Origin: Pisaster brevispinus
Taxonomy: Eukaryota > Echinodermata > Asteroidea > Forcipulatida > Asteriidae
Length of the DNA stretch: 64,000 nucleotides
Direction: 5' to 3'
Assembly (NCBI GenBank): GCA_023634235.1
Contig: JAMKCF010000006.1
Location: 8,028,172-8,092,171, forward strand
Part shown: positions 25,799 through 40,000 of the stretch, piece by piece
Layout: each line of letters starts with the position of its first letter
Numbering within the stretch: the first letter of the stretch is position 1
The notes under the pieces: model-generated
Told to the model about the DNA's origin: nothing
What the model saw: only the letters and a program-made list of their open reading frames with translations
Database searches by the model: none
Program-made: the position numbers and the translations under genes

Positions 25799-26173
25799 TA
25801 ATTGTCTTTTCTTTTTACATGCACTTGTTTCAATTTTTAAGGAATACATTTAAGGAACGAGTCGGCAGGGAGACGGTGAGTTTTCAAGTGTGCATATTAA
25901 AATTGTTTTTTTATTTTATTGATACCATCAACGTGGTTCTCTCTGTTATATAATGTGAATCATAACCAGTGTTATAAAAGGTTTCTGTCAGTACATGTAC
26001 ACAGGATTTGAAATTCTGAAATTCAACCCAGAGAATAAGGCCGGTTTGTAGTCAGTCGCCTGAGTATTATCATCAAATGCTGATGATCACCAGCGCCTTT
26101 AACTGTGGGGTGTTTTTTTTTACACGATGTGTTTTTAGTCACGCGACTGACTACAATTGGCTTTTCTCTCCAC

Positions 26174-26249
<76 letters not shown>

Positions 26250-26989
26250 GTGTGTGAGTTGTCTTACTGGCCTGGAATTCTAGGGAAGCCACTGCCTCCA
26301 TCATCATGGGCTTGGTCTAGGCCACACTCCCCTCTAAGAATGTCCCATGCCTTTCTTTTTTTTTCCTCCGGTTTGGGTGGGGGGTATAAGTGCCTTTATC
26401 AGGGTTTGCCCTGTGTTACTCAGCCTGTAGGACCAGTTACTTTGTTAGTTTCACAAGACGCCAGCATTTTCACATGGCCGTATCTTAAGGTTTCCTCTCG
26501 GCAAGATCATTTCTGTATGGGGCTTTAAAAGTTTGAAGCCATTATACAGACAAACTGAACGCTTAGGTCCACAGGTAGAATTTTCGAAGCTCTGAACTAG
26601 CTAGCAAAAACCACTTGGACAGAAAATTTGACTGGCATCCAGGCTACCACTTTTAAAGGGAGGCACTGCCATTTCTCTTGAGGAAAAAGTTCAACTGTCC
26701 AGAAATAAAGGAATTCCAGGCCTGTTATTTTTTTTTCATCATGTTAACACTTTTCCTTTCCCCCCAAAAAAAATAAATAAATAAATGCCAAAAAAACAAC
26801 CACCTTCATTTCCATGTACAATGTAAAGAGAAAACAAAATGGCAATCTAACCTTGCAGCATTTCTACTTGCATAAAGATTGCATGGGTTGATGAGGTACA
26901 TGTACTTGCAATGGGGACAATTTTATTTGAGTTCCACAAGTACCATCTTGAGAATTCTGATCCCTGTGTACAGATACACGGATGTATTA
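25799..26989. other. 3' flank of the Smad gene, no gene seen
   Basis: Apart from the CT microsatellite this is plain sequence with a T run near 26727 and an AAATAAATAAAT patch near 26770. No coding signal. Confidence 0.5.
26173..26247 (+). repeat. (CT)n microsatellite
   Basis: About 75 bp of CT units with single T insertions, downstream of the Smad gene. It accounts for the Ser-Leu and Arg-Glu repeat frames here. Confidence 0.93.
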
Positions 26990-26995
26990 TTTATT
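26990..26995 (-). terminator. Candidate poly(A) signal of the inhibitory Smad gene
   Basis: On the minus strand AATAAA occurs here, the first exact copy downstream of the stop, and would give a 3' UTR of roughly 570 nt. A second AATAAA is at 26922-26927. The intervening 3' flank contains an AT-only low-complexity stretch near 27480-27520. Which signal is used cannot be told from sequence alone. Confidence 0.35.
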
Positions 26996-27544
26996 ATTAG
27001 AGATGGCACAGCATTTGGGGGGGTCGATCCTGACCCACTTTCTGATCCTATCATTTTCAAGAGATAACTTGATGTTCCTCGCCAAGGGAAAGCTCTTCTT
27101 CTTGATGCTTTTTAGAAAACGTCTCATTACAACTGTTATATGTTATTTATATACTTTATAGAAACTGCCAAACTCTTTCAACTTGGCATATTCATCATCA
27201 CTTTCTTGAAGAGCATTTCAACCACATATACATATATTTGTTCTTGGGGTATTTGGTATAATTATACCAACTTTACAGGAAGTAATAGGAGTTTGATAGT
27301 CAGGTTTTAGTTGTTATGCTTGCTGTACCATCCCTAAAAAAAAGAACCAATCACATGTTTTTCTGTTTTGTTTTTTTCTCTGGGGGGGGGGAGGGATGTG
27401 AATTCCTCTTTGTTAATTATAGCAGAGTACAACCGCACCATAAATTACATTGTAAAAATGAGTCCATATTTACAGTATTATAATATATAATATATATAAT
27501 ATAAAATATTATATTAGATCTAGAAGTAAACATAAAAGGTATGA

Positions 27545-28089
27545 TCAATGTAAACGTGGTCTGGTAAGGATCACTTCAAGCCAGCATGGGCACGAGGTGA
27601 TGAACTGTCTGGAGTAACGGGGCCCCCACCCCTTGATGAAGCTGATCCGAATGGAGTGGGGGTCCGTGGGTCCATCCGGGGGCTCAGGATCTCGCCGTAC
27701 ATGCTCCAGCATCTGCGACTTGGCGTAATCAAATATCTTGATCGAGTAGCCCGGCATGAGCTTGTGCACGGTTAACGTTCTCGACGGCGGTAAGGCATCC
27801 AGGGTTGGGGAATTGACAAATAAGGCAAAGTTACTTCGGTTGTACAGCCACACACCGTCTGTCTCCCGGCTCATGGTCAGGCCGCAGCCGACTTTCTTTC
27901 GAGTTCTGACGACGGATTCCGACCGCTCGTCGCGGGTCAACGACCTGAGGCAGAACCCGTCCCCATGAGGTAGTTCATAGAAGATATTTACAGAATCTAA
28001 GAATACTGTGTACATGCGTCCCACTCGTGTTCTGTGCTCCCAATACGCTATATGACACCAGTGAGGCTGCCCTCTACTGTCCTGAGCAT
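27545..28089 (-). CDS. SMAD6/7: Inhibitory Smad exon 4: complete MH2 domain and stop
   Basis: Completes codon 206 (Asp) and encodes residues 207-386 and a TGA stop (27545-27547). The MH2 domain starts at [16 protein letters not shown]. It contains the [56 protein letters not shown] and [20 protein letters not shown] segments typical of I-Smads. [10 protein letters not shown] (358-367) lies in the L3-loop region that contacts type I receptors in this family. The protein ends [13 protein letters not shown] with no SSXS, so it cannot be activated by C-terminal receptor phosphorylation. The acceptor is CCTTTCTACAG|AT with a good pyrimidine tract. The open frame continues upstream into the intron to an ATG at 28354, but that part is intronic. 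One exon holding the whole MH2 matches the vertebrate SMAD6/7 layout as I remember it. Confidence 0.97.
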
Positions 28090-31000
28090 CTGTAGAAAGG
28101 AAATAAACAGAAAGAAAGAGGCTCTCATCAGTAACGAATTTATTCAACAATACGGAGATGATCAAAATGTGACAAACCCAAGTTGGGGTTAAGTCCTTTT
28201 CACACGAGAGCAATTTAGCAGGGGTCCCGTGCTTTATTTTAGCAAGGTTGTATAATTTCACAAATTGCGCTTCTTGTGAAAGGCAACAATATTTGAAATG
28301 TCCCAAGGTCCTTAATGAAATTTTCTCAAACATTGCTAAATTTTGTCGCGACAAAATCTTCTGCTAAGGGAAGTTTTGAATGGGGCCATGCGCAAAATCA
28401 TCATAGGAATGGGACCTAAGAGGGAAGGATGTAACTCGTGAAACTGAACTGAACACTTTTACCGCTAAACCTTGATGTTTAGGCAGGAACCAGGAACCAT
28501 GGCCCAAGTCAAAACTCCTGACAGATACATTTTTCTTGACCTGAGAGACTAAAGACTCCTCCATGGCCTGGGAGTGACAGTGGTCCTCTTATTCCACCAT
28601 GCTCATGGCATGGCCATTTTTTACCACAGTAAATCATGCAAGTCTGACCATCAAAGGCAATTTGGAGCAATAAATCTTTCAAGGTTGTGGGGGGGGGGGT
28701 CAGTATGCAAGACTGGAATGGCCTATTAATCTAATATTTGCCTTAGATTCCCCCTTCTCTTAGTTTGCTTAAAAGCAAGCAGCAACACCCTGGAATGTCT
28801 CGAAACCAAAAAAAAAAACCTGAAAGATCCAATCCAGCCAGCCACCTGTCCCCAATCCCTCTTCTGAAGGACTGTGCAGGCCAACCTTTCACAAAACACT
28901 CTGGAGAAAAGAGTCCCAGCCACGACAGTCAGCCTTCAGGAAAATATGGCAGAGAGGGGGGAAAAAAATCACTGTCTGAGTTGTAGATCAGAGACAGTTA
29001 TGAACCAAGATAAAAAATGGTACGCATTTGGCATCCAGGGCAGCAGTAGGCATTTTGTGCCAGCCGCTGCGAGAATTGGGGTCATTAATCATTGCCTACT
29101 GCTGCTGCAAAGAGCAAAAACAGCTTCAGCGCTCCATAAAAACCCAAAAAACAAAAATAGAAAAAGCATGGCCCATAACAGAGGGCAAAATAACTAGATA
29201 CTCTTGCCGTTCCAATTTCAAACATGAGCCCCGAGGTTTTTCTGTAATCCGCATCCAAATCTGAAATAGGGTGGCCACAAGAGACGCCCCTCTTGCTACC
29301 AAGAGGCGAGAACTTTAAAAAAAAACATCACAGTCATTGAAAGTTCTATTAAATATGATTACAGTTAAGTGTCGGACAAGTTAGCATCCCTCTTTATTTC
29401 AAATCAAAATTATATTTAAAATTTATCATTTTACATCCTGCGGCCACTCTAAAAAGACTGCTGCAAGTCTCATGTGTATTGAAATATTGGGACCCGTTTA
29501 AGCGCGCGAGTTTGTTCCCTTCACACGTTAATGTGGGACATTGTGTGTGAGACCAAAGTGGTCAGAAAAATGTTCAAATACGCGCAAGACTTGCAAGGTC
29601 TATGAGCACCAGTGATTTGAAATAATAAAACAAATTAATCCGTTTGAGCAGAATGTTCAAAATATTCAATTGCTTTTGCCTGGCTTTGCAGATTCGAGAC
29701 GCCAGTGCCAAACCCTAGCATTGAAAATTCAGTCCTCATACATATGTTGTACAATATGGAGGGGGGGGGGCTGGGGGGCTACTTTGTCATTATCCTCGAT
29801 ATTGACAAGAAAATTACATCCATATATGAACAGTGTTTTCCTTAACATAAATCACACTTTTACTTTGACTGCTGACGTGACAGCTACATAATGTAGATGT
29901 AGGCCTACATAACGAGATTGTCTACCATGACTTGTGTCCGAGGCACATGTAAAACGGTAGACAATCTTGTAACTTATACGTGCAAATGAAATCAACATAA
30001 CCTTGATGTTAGCCTTATTTGATGTATACAAATACATTATAAGCTTTCTAATGATCACAAATAATAGGAGCATTTGATCAAGACAGTTGTTTTTACTTTT
30101 GGGGCAGTACCATAAAATCAAACCACAAATCACCTAAACTGTCCAGAGAATTTTAGTCCCGACACATGTATGCTTCTTAGAATATAAACAGTCCGATCCT
30201 GCAATCCACATTGCTGACCCAATGGTACATAAAAAACACAACATAAACATGGAATTTCTGGAGATATTTTCCGGGGCAGTGATCATGCCTGAAACCAAAC
30301 AACCTATTCCGGGGCCCCCTTGTGCTCTTTGCAGTCACCTAATGACAGGGAATATATATATAAGGAGCTTCCAACTGTCCTTCCAGAGCTCTTTCACTCA
30401 TCATATCTGGCGAATGAAGAAACATCATTCCAGCAGACCCCTATGCCTTGGCGAGGGCTCCTGGGTCATCAGTTGCAGTATATATCTCCTATTTCATAAT
30501 AATGCTTGGTGTCATTCCCAATGGATAGGTTTCCCTTTTCAGTTTCTTCATTAAAGGGGAGGATGGAGGAACACTCAATGAAATGTCTCAGACAGATTCA
30601 AGTCCATCTCTGCAGACTACCAGAAAATAACACCGTGATTGTAATAACTCATTGCATCGGACTGACAAAATATATTAAGTCAGAATAACTGCAGATTCGA
30701 GTTAACAAACTGCAGATTACAAGAAAATAACACCCTGATGTAATAAATGCATCGGGCTAAAGATTATTACAAGTAGATATTTGATTTCCAACTGGCCTTT
30801 CATCACAGGGTCACCCTGGCTGGGGGGGGGGGGTAGCTTTTCAGATATCTCTACTAGAACTCAGGGGGCCATGGGTTCGAATCTCACCTGAGTAACCTAT
30901 GGATTTAGCCCCCTCCCTCTCCCTCCCTCTCGACTGAGATGGGAAAGCAATGAATGTAAATTATCACTTAACGGTAAAACTCTAAACGAAATAATTTCTG

Positions 31001-34000
31001 TCAAGCTACACGGCCTTTGTTGCCATGTGATTGTAAATGGAACATGGTTCCTTATTCAGGCATGATATATGGCTCTTGGGAAAAAGGTTGGACGAATCTG
31101 TTAAAGGGCTGACATACAATACAATAGTATAAGGCTTTAATAGACTATTCAGGCTGTTTAATAACAATTTTGCTGATTTTTCACCGGGCCCAAAAAACAA
31201 AAATCATACTTAAGTAGGAGGATAGAAAAAAAGGGGCAGAATACAACTTGTACATGTAGTCTCAGTTGTGTTGGTCTTTTTATAGAAGACAAAAAAAACA
31301 AACAGCTGAACTATGATAAATATTGATTTCACTTTAATCGCTCCGCATGCATACATGTAGCCCACTCTTAATCTAGTACTACTACATTCACGTATGGAGC
31401 ACAACCACCAAGTGTAATTTTCCTGGCTGTACGTGACACCATGGGGTCTCTTCTTGACCCAGTTTTTTCTGAGAATGTTCCGGTGATATGAAATAATATG
31501 TACACATCTTGAGTCAACATGCTTAGCTTTGGCGGTGTCAAATGTGGTTTTGATATTTACATGGTCAAACCAGAGATTTGTGCCAGCAAAATGTGTCCAT
31601 ATGTGTACAACAGCAGTGAGAAATGGAAGCCACTGAGTTATTTTGTTTATTTATTCGGAGATGGAGAGAAGCAAGGGTCCCTGATGCCGACTGTAATTCC
31701 CAAAGTGTATGGGAATAATATGACGAGTGTGTATTAATAATGCTTTTGTAAAGGCTTGCCCAACAAAGGGTGTTTTTGTATTGTACACCAGTGTCATAAT
31801 AAGATAGTATTAACATCAATTCACTACATGTAGTCATTTACGCTGTGCATATATGCACATGCAGTGACCTACATGCAATGAACTACATTTTAGCATATTA
31901 TGATTTATGATTTTGGCTTTCTTGAAACACAAGCCAATCATAATTACAAAACCTACGTATTCAAGTTTCGCACAAATGATAAGAAGTGGTTAATAATAGC
32001 ACATGTGCATACAACCAGATACATTGCTCTGTGGATAACACAGTACTACCGTATTATGTGAACCCAGCAGGGACATTCGAGTACAATAAATGCATGTTGA
32101 GGAGAGTTCTACACATTGACATTTCTAGTGTCATATTGCAAACAAATAGGTGCATGGTGTGTACAAGCCCACAGGCAAAGTATGAAATGAAATGCCAATT
32201 TCTATCTTTCTGTTCTTATTTTTATTGGTGATTGGGGGGGGGGGGGTGGGGAGGGGAGGGGGGGGGGGAGGGTGTGATGTAAATGTGGTTTATAAATGTA
32301 TAGTCACAACTCAAAACAGAAGAGTGCATCATGTTAATGCAATCAAATTGGTACATGTGTACGGGCTGGCCTTCAGGCCAGCAGAAGTCAATATTTCTTA
32401 TAATCCACAGTGGAGAAACATGGCCGCCACTGCATTCTGCATCTAGCTTGTTCCTTCTTCTAGCTTGTTCCCTCTGTCTCTCTCTCTCTCTCTCTCGCTT
32501 TCCCTGGACAGCTAGGGGGTTAAGCATTAAGAGGAAGTCCTCAGCAGCTGTCGTTCAGCGGTCTCCAGAGAACGCCGGAGCCAGCGTTAACGGCACGGGC
32601 TTCTGACCTCCTACAAGCTTAATATGGTGGAGTGGAGACAGGCTGTCTACTGGCCAAGGTTAGATGGGCCAGGCTTGTATATTGGCAGGGTGGCAGAACA
32701 CTGGTTCACTGCTGGTTGGTCGGCCGCACATGGGTGAATGGTGAAGGAATTAATGAGTTAGGGTTGGGAGCGTGTGTGTGTTTGTGTATTTGCAATGGAT
32801 GGATGATGGAAACTCCACTACAGAATTCAGAGATTGAGATGCATGTAATAGTCCTTGCAGACCACAACTGAGGCCATTTTGGGGTTTTTTTTCCTGTGTT
32901 AGTACACAATGCAAGAATGAGTTATTCTTTGACTGAAATAAAAACTGTGTTTATAAGATTATTGCCACTGAATACAGTGTAGTGCTCATGTTAATAATAA
33001 TAATATAAAAGGTATTTAAGTATACATGTAGCTAATTTAAATGAAAACTTGGAAGGGACAGTGTTTAAACGCTGAACCAAATTTGCTTTTGAAAGATTCA
33101 TTTAGTCTGTATTGAAGGCCCTACAGTCTCACAAAAACATTTAATTATTCACCCAAAAGGCAATGTGTTGTGGGCAACTGAAAAATGTTAGAGCTTCTAA
33201 AAAAAAAATAAAAAAATAAAAATAAAAAGATTAACTGTAGGGCAAAAGTAGAGTTGCTTCAAAGAAGTAAAAGTTATTGAATTAATAAATTTACCTGGTA
33301 AGCGAATATGAAATTACAATACTTTACATGATGAAAATTACTTGTGCATGGATTTCCAGGCTTAGCATTTTGTTGAGCTTATAGGCAGGGTATACTTTTG
33401 GTATAAATTGTCAAAGACCAGTACCCTCACTTGGTGTATCCCAACAATCGCATAAAATAACAAACCTGTGGAAATTTTGGCTCAATTGGTCATCAAAGTT
33501 GCAAGAAAATAATGAAAGAAAAAACACCCTTGTTGCATGGAATTGTGTGCTTTCAGATGCCGAGAAAGTTTCTCAGGTTCAAATTTTAGGGTGAAAAAAA
33601 ACCAAAACCTATTTCTCTAAAACTACATTACTTCAAAGGGTGTCGTTTCTAACAATGTTTTATGACATCAGCAGCTCTCCGATGCTCTTTACCAAGTAAG
33701 TGTTCATGGTCATTAATTTTTGGAGTAATTACCAAAGGTCTAGTCTCCCTGTAACCTCTCCTGTGCTGAAAGGTTTCAAGATTCCTTCTAGAGCTATCAC
33801 GCCCACCCACCATTACACACATGTGTTCCCATCGCAGATTAGAACAGCACAAGTGCATTTAAACATCGGCCAATGATCACTCACAAGTCAGTGCATTAAC
33901 TTCTTCTTCTCCCCCCCCCCCCACAACTCCTAACTTGGCTCAGCTCATTCATAAATATGCAAATAAGCTTTAATACTACTAGCAAAAAGGATTTACCTAT

Positions 34001-37000
34001 CTACAACAACATCACGTTTCTTGGCTATTACTTTGTCCCATGTTGACTTTAGTGCTTGGGCCAGGCATGTATGCTATGCATGTTCTCAAATGGATTTGCG
34101 GTTTACCAGAAACCCTACTGCTGGCTATCAGCACTTGAGAGTTGGGGGGGGGGGGGGGAGACCCAAGGTTTTTCTGTCACCACAGTGAACGGACAAAGTA
34201 TCAGATTTAGCCCCAGTCTTTTCACGGTGAACCTTTGGGTCCATGGCTGACATAATAGGCCCCAAAAGCTCATGTTTTGATATAACCGAGCTCCTATGAA
34301 AACACTCTTTTGTTGCCGTTCCAGCGATTTTTTTGTATTTGATGAAAATTCTTTTTTTGGGAAGGGGGGGGGGACCTTTCCCTTCAACAACGGGGAATAT
34401 AGCAACTGGAGGCTCTATTCATAGAGTCACAACGTTCAGTCACACAGTTAGGCCTCGGCAAGAAAAAAAGGATAAACTTTTTGAGAGGGGGGTTAAGTCC
34501 ATGGCTTTTGAGGTTAGATTTTTTTTTCTCAATTTCTTTCTATTCTCGGATGGAAGGATAAGAGGGCATGGTGTTTTTGTCCAGGATTACTGTCGTGGAA
34601 TCACATGGGAAAGTTCTGGGTACAATGGCAGCCAAGTCTAGGTATTATGTTATTTTGTTGTCTGAAACCCCCAGTTAAGAATAAAACATAATAATAAAAA
34701 AGCGATGCATGAAATGTTTATGTATCAATCATGATTTAAAGATTGAAGTCATCTTATTATATACATGTGTGACTGTTGCAAATCAGCTTATTTTGAGCAC
34801 AGGGGAGTGTCCATGGAATTTTGTATTAAAAAAAACAGTTTGTAACAACTTGAAGTGCAAACTCAAAAGCGTTTTCGATAGTCCATCGACTGTTCACGTG
34901 AATTCACCCATGATGTTGGAATGAAGAATTCAAAAGATCACATTCATTCATTGTGTAAAATGTTCAAAGAACATACATGACTGAATGTCTCTTATTTTTT
35001 ACAAAAATAAAGTCCCTGGAATCAATTATTTAAGTGAGATGAAGCCGACATACCTGTAAGGCTGCACATAATTCTAACATGCTTCCTTTATCCACTTAAA
35101 TCATACACATACAAAAAAGCAAGATTATTTTTGGTTTACTTTCAATAACAGAATGTTGAATGAAACTCCGCATGCTGACCTTTCACCAGACTCAACAAAC
35201 GAAAGAGAAAAAAAAAGAAGAAAAAAAAATGTCACATACTTTGTTGTCCATCATGAGGACATGACCTGATCCTCGTGTTAGCCGAGATTGGAACATTTTA
35301 TTTGTCAAATATTATCTTCGGGGGGAAAAAAAATAAACAAAAATGAACGCAATGGGAGACCAGGGCCCTCAGTTAATATTGATGGTAACCTCAGCAAAGC
35401 AAGGCAGAGGTACTCCAGAAGGACCTGGCAACAACCGGAGATATTAAATTCCTGATAACGGATCCCCTGTTCATAATTGGGTCATCTAGGTTAGGAGCCA
35501 ACCTACCTTTGAAGCTCCCCAATTTTCATTAATGGGAGATTAATATACTCGCAGTTCTTTGATGAAGGAAAATACTTTAATACACAGTTCAATCTTAGAT
35601 GCATGAATACCAAGATGCGTGCGCTAACCTCCCTCTCGATACAAATACTTCCCTGGTAAAAAAGCCCACCTCTTTTTTCATCCACTTTTATTCCCCCCAA
35701 GGGAAAATCAGAGGAGGACTATATTTTCAAGCAGAAACATTTTCTGCCGGGAACCAGTCACACACATTTTATATAGCAACAGCATTGTATTTTGGTTGGC
35801 AACATATTTCTGCTAAGCAATATTGGTCGGTGCTAAGCATTTTTGTGCGCGTAATGGCATCGTGCTCACCACGATCTTGGGTAAAACAAGTTGAATTTGC
35901 AGAAGACTACACGCACATTTGGAAAACGAGAAAGAGTCATAACAAAATTGCATCAATTGCTGTATTTTTCTCACCAGGTCCCTCTTAAAATTGATTGTTT
36001 CACAAAACTTAGTCATAGCACACTCTTGTAGTTTAGCCAAGTTTAAGACCGACATTCAGGATACACATGTACACTGAACTTGGGATGTAGGTCTACTGTC
36101 ATGCACCATTCATGCGATCGATGGACCTGTTTACAGTGTAAACATAGTGTAACTCTGTTGGTAATAAATTTGAGCATCACACTGTGTGTTTAACCACTTT
36201 CAAAAATGCACATGTACCTGACCTTCCTAACAGCACTTTAAAGCCGACTGAACACCTAAGCTTGGTGTCAAAATTACATGATTTTCAAATGACACAAAAA
36301 TTGTTTATTTTAATTTCTTTTATAAACGAATAACAAAATGTGTCGACTCCAGTTAAAATTGTATTTATCATTATGAAATGTATCTCAATTTAAGAAACAT
36401 TTTACTCTCATCAAGCTCAGTTGAACAACGGCTGTAACCCCTGCTTCTACAAAAACATGACCAAGACTAACGATGTGCTACACTCCAAAGAAGCAGGCCT
36501 GTAATTACACGGAGGCCATGGCCTCTGTTGCCCCTGGTCTTGGCCTCGGTGCCCCTTTAAAAGTTTCCCATAAAAACATGTATAAAAGCTCTTCCAATGA
36601 AAGTGCTCTTTGCCAAAATGAAAATGGCCTTGCCCTCTCAAAGATGAAATCGCAGGCCTGAAGAAGATGTAGGGCCCACATGTATGTGCCTACTCTCCTC
36701 AAATATTTTTAGCATGATATGTGTGATGCATACAGTACGATGTAAATGTACATACTGTACATGTAGGCCTACTGTAGTGCACAGGCAGTGAATGTTCATG
36801 TCTACACGGTATGCACACGTACAAGTACTACATAATGTTTCAATGTTCCGGATCTTTAGTGTGGATCAAGGTGTAGAATGTCTGAGTAACAACAGTGTCA
36901 AAAGGTTGATAGAATTTCAACTGGGGCAAGAGCTCTACGTAGGCCTACACGAGTCTCTCAGGTAAGTACATGTAGTCCAAAATGGTTTATGTTTTAGCCT

Positions 37001-40000
37001 CTGCTGCTTAAATGCAAGAGGGAATTGTCATAATAAGTTGTAAGCGCAATATTTGACCCTTGCCGCAAATGTCACCTTTTTTCTTTCCCTCTCCAACCCT
37101 ATGTTTTTCTTTATATATTTAACAGACTGGCGGTGTGGTTTGATCCCTGCGAGGCATGGAGCTCCATGCTGCAAGTGACATGAAAGGAAAGCAGATGGGT
37201 GCCAATGTCATTGTGGTCGGCGCTGATCAAAGATTTAACAAGGTGGTACTGGAGAAACCCAAGCATGCAACACACTGCATATCCCTACCTGAGGAATGCC
37301 AGTAGAGGGCATTGGTGTGTGTACAGTGTGAATGTGTTTTGGGGCTAGGGTATATGGCGAGCAGGGTATACACAGGCCCAGTCATTCCCAATGAATGGCC
37401 CTGGCTGGCCACAGTGGGAGTCCACCCTTGTCATAAGCACACAGGGGGCCCTTAAGTAAACAGGTCCTTTGAGCTGACCCACGCTTCACTGGACATACCC
37501 CAAGTCTCACAATGCTCTACTCCCCCAAATACAGCCTTTACAAAACTAACATAATTCCCCCATACCTCCATCTTGCCATCACACTCCTATTGCTTTCAGA
37601 AGAAAAGAGAAAACACCAGGCTGGCTCCGTTTAGGCTTTATGTCCCTACCTTTCTCTGTCTCTCTTTTCTCTTTTTTTATTTTTTTTTAAGGGTTGTATA
37701 AAGTGAGGGCCCATTATGCAGCGGAATAGCCAGCAGCCTAATACATTACAAGGAGGTTCTGTTTGGCCATGAGAGAAGAATGCCCAGGGAGTGGGAGCCC
37801 TTACAATTCCCTGGCCAAGGCTTCATCAGATGGCCTTTCTTCTGGGCATAGCATCCACAAATGGTGGCACCCTGTTGGCTACCAGAGCAGAATGTCAGGG
37901 GAAGTTGAGTCGCTGCCAGGGCCTCCTGATTGGCCCCTAATAGGAGGCAAACATTCCATTGGAAAGCATCTTTGACCAAAAGACGCTGTCTGCCACCATG
38001 GTGTTTCTTTCTTTTTCTTTTCTTTTTTTTGACAGAATTCCATCAGACTCACAAGGGCCATACTGTGTTACAGACTTCACTAATGAGGCGGGCAGTCTTT
38101 ACAGATTCCACTTTACTCAAAGCCTACCCTCCTGCTCAAACTGGGGGGGGGGGGGGGGGAGTTGTCACAACTGGGAATTATCAAATGGGAGTTTGATTTA
38201 TTATAGCTGGCAGGAAAGAATGGTGGCTGGCGCCCATTAACCCATACCCAAAAGAAACAGAAAAGAAAGTCTTGCCCTTTGGTCAAGCTGTTGCAATCAG
38301 TAGCTGTAATTACAAGGAACAGTCCAGATGATCCAGGCTCTTGTAAAATGATATCGATTAATTTTGCTCTTCACATGAATGTAAACAATTTTTAAGCGGT
38401 TCAGAATCATATACAATTCATTAAAAGACATTTGATATGCTATAACGCCATGTGACAGATTCTACATTGCTGTGTAGGGTTGTTCTTCAGAGACTTTGCC
38501 TTTCTGTTTATCTACTGCCATGGAGTACATTGGGAATCTGAAATCTGGAGACCACCAAGTTCAAGGAAAATAGCAAGACAAGTTCTAGAAAAAAACTGGC
38601 TGCACAGCAAAGTAGATATTAACACTCGATGTTACCGCAAACCGAATGTATCGACAATCCACCATGCAATGCCACAAATCACATAACTCACGAGAATGGA
38701 TTAACAACTCCACCCCTGCTTATTAAATAACTACAAATTGTTGTCCCTTCCCAGTTCAATTTCTTCTTCAACATTCAACATGTTTGTATTGAATGATAAT
38801 TTAAGACAAGATGCTTCAAGCCTTCTCCCTTAACAGTGGTCCACTGGCCAATTGGTAGTTAAAGCATCAGAGGACCAGTCAAATTTTATTTCATTGCATT
38901 TCATTTCATTTATTCGGGTTGTGAAGCCAAGGACTCTCAGAAAAGCCAATTTAATCACTAAGAAAGCCAAGAAACCAATGGAGAGAAAACAGAGAAGGAA
39001 GTTTCAGTTTTACATGTGGGAGGAAAACCACAGAGACTTACTCCAGGGAAAACCCACACAGTCGGGTAGGGACTGAAAACCCAATCCACGTAGTGCCCCC
39101 CCCCCCCCCCGGCGTGATTCGAACCGGGGTCCTCGAGGTGGAAGGCAAGGAAAGATACCACTACACCAACCTGACCACCCATTACCACCAAGTGGTCCCG
39201 CTGGCTCTGTATAGTGTAGAAGAGCATCACTAAAAAAGCCTTATTTTATATGAACCATGGACCAGTGAAAAAGCTGGGGGACCAGTGAAATGACAAACTA
39301 ACTAGTCCTGCTGGCTAGTCACTAAAAAAGTCTAAAAAAGCTAAGGGCAAACCCTGGCTTCTGGAACAATTTCTTTGGTTATTACGAACACTGCTGGCAG
39401 GAAATCTTTATACTCTACATGCATTGCGTGATAAAGCTTAAAGGTCTTGCGAAGTCAATTTCATCAAAGTCAAGTCAGCAAGTCACATGTGTTAGCGATA
39501 ACCCACGAAACCCCAAGGTCTGGATTTCCATTCTCAAAAGGGCAAGGCAGTTCCTAATTGGTGAAGGACACATCAATTTGAGAAACCATAATGTCTAGGA
39601 GGACACATTTCACAGTTGGCACCTGGAGGAACACATCCTGCCTTTATAGGAATCCAAGGCCAGACTGGTGTCCCAAGTCAAGTTAAATCACAAGTCATTT
39701 TTTTCCCCCACATCGCTTTGTGACTACCAGTAGTTTTCACTACAGCTTAAATACTAATCAATTCACCACAACTCCCCAACCCTAACACTCCCTGAGAAAT
39801 TCATTAAAACGGCAAACAACATTTGAGTCAAACTCAAGTGCATTTCTTTGCCATCATCCCAAGTCAACGATTCTGCCCAGCCTACCATATATATTTTTTT
39901 TTTAAGACACATTTTCCCAATGAGACCCAAAGGGAATCGCGGCTGATTAACTCCTATAAAAAGGCCACAAACATTGCCAAGCTCTCATGCACACTACAAC

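Noticed and set aside
26023..26528. Ser-Leu and Arg-Glu repeat frames on both strands
   Set aside because: They are translations of the CT microsatellite.
28090..28354. N-terminal extension of the MH2 open frame to an ATG at 28354
   Set aside because: It lies upstream of a good acceptor, has no Smad similarity, and overlaps repeat-like DNA; the phase 1 junction to exon 3 restores the expected linker sequence.
39116..39184. Functional tRNA gene on the minus strand
   Set aside because: Both boxes are good, but the arms do not form a full cloverleaf by eye and a SINE body with a repeat tail follows.
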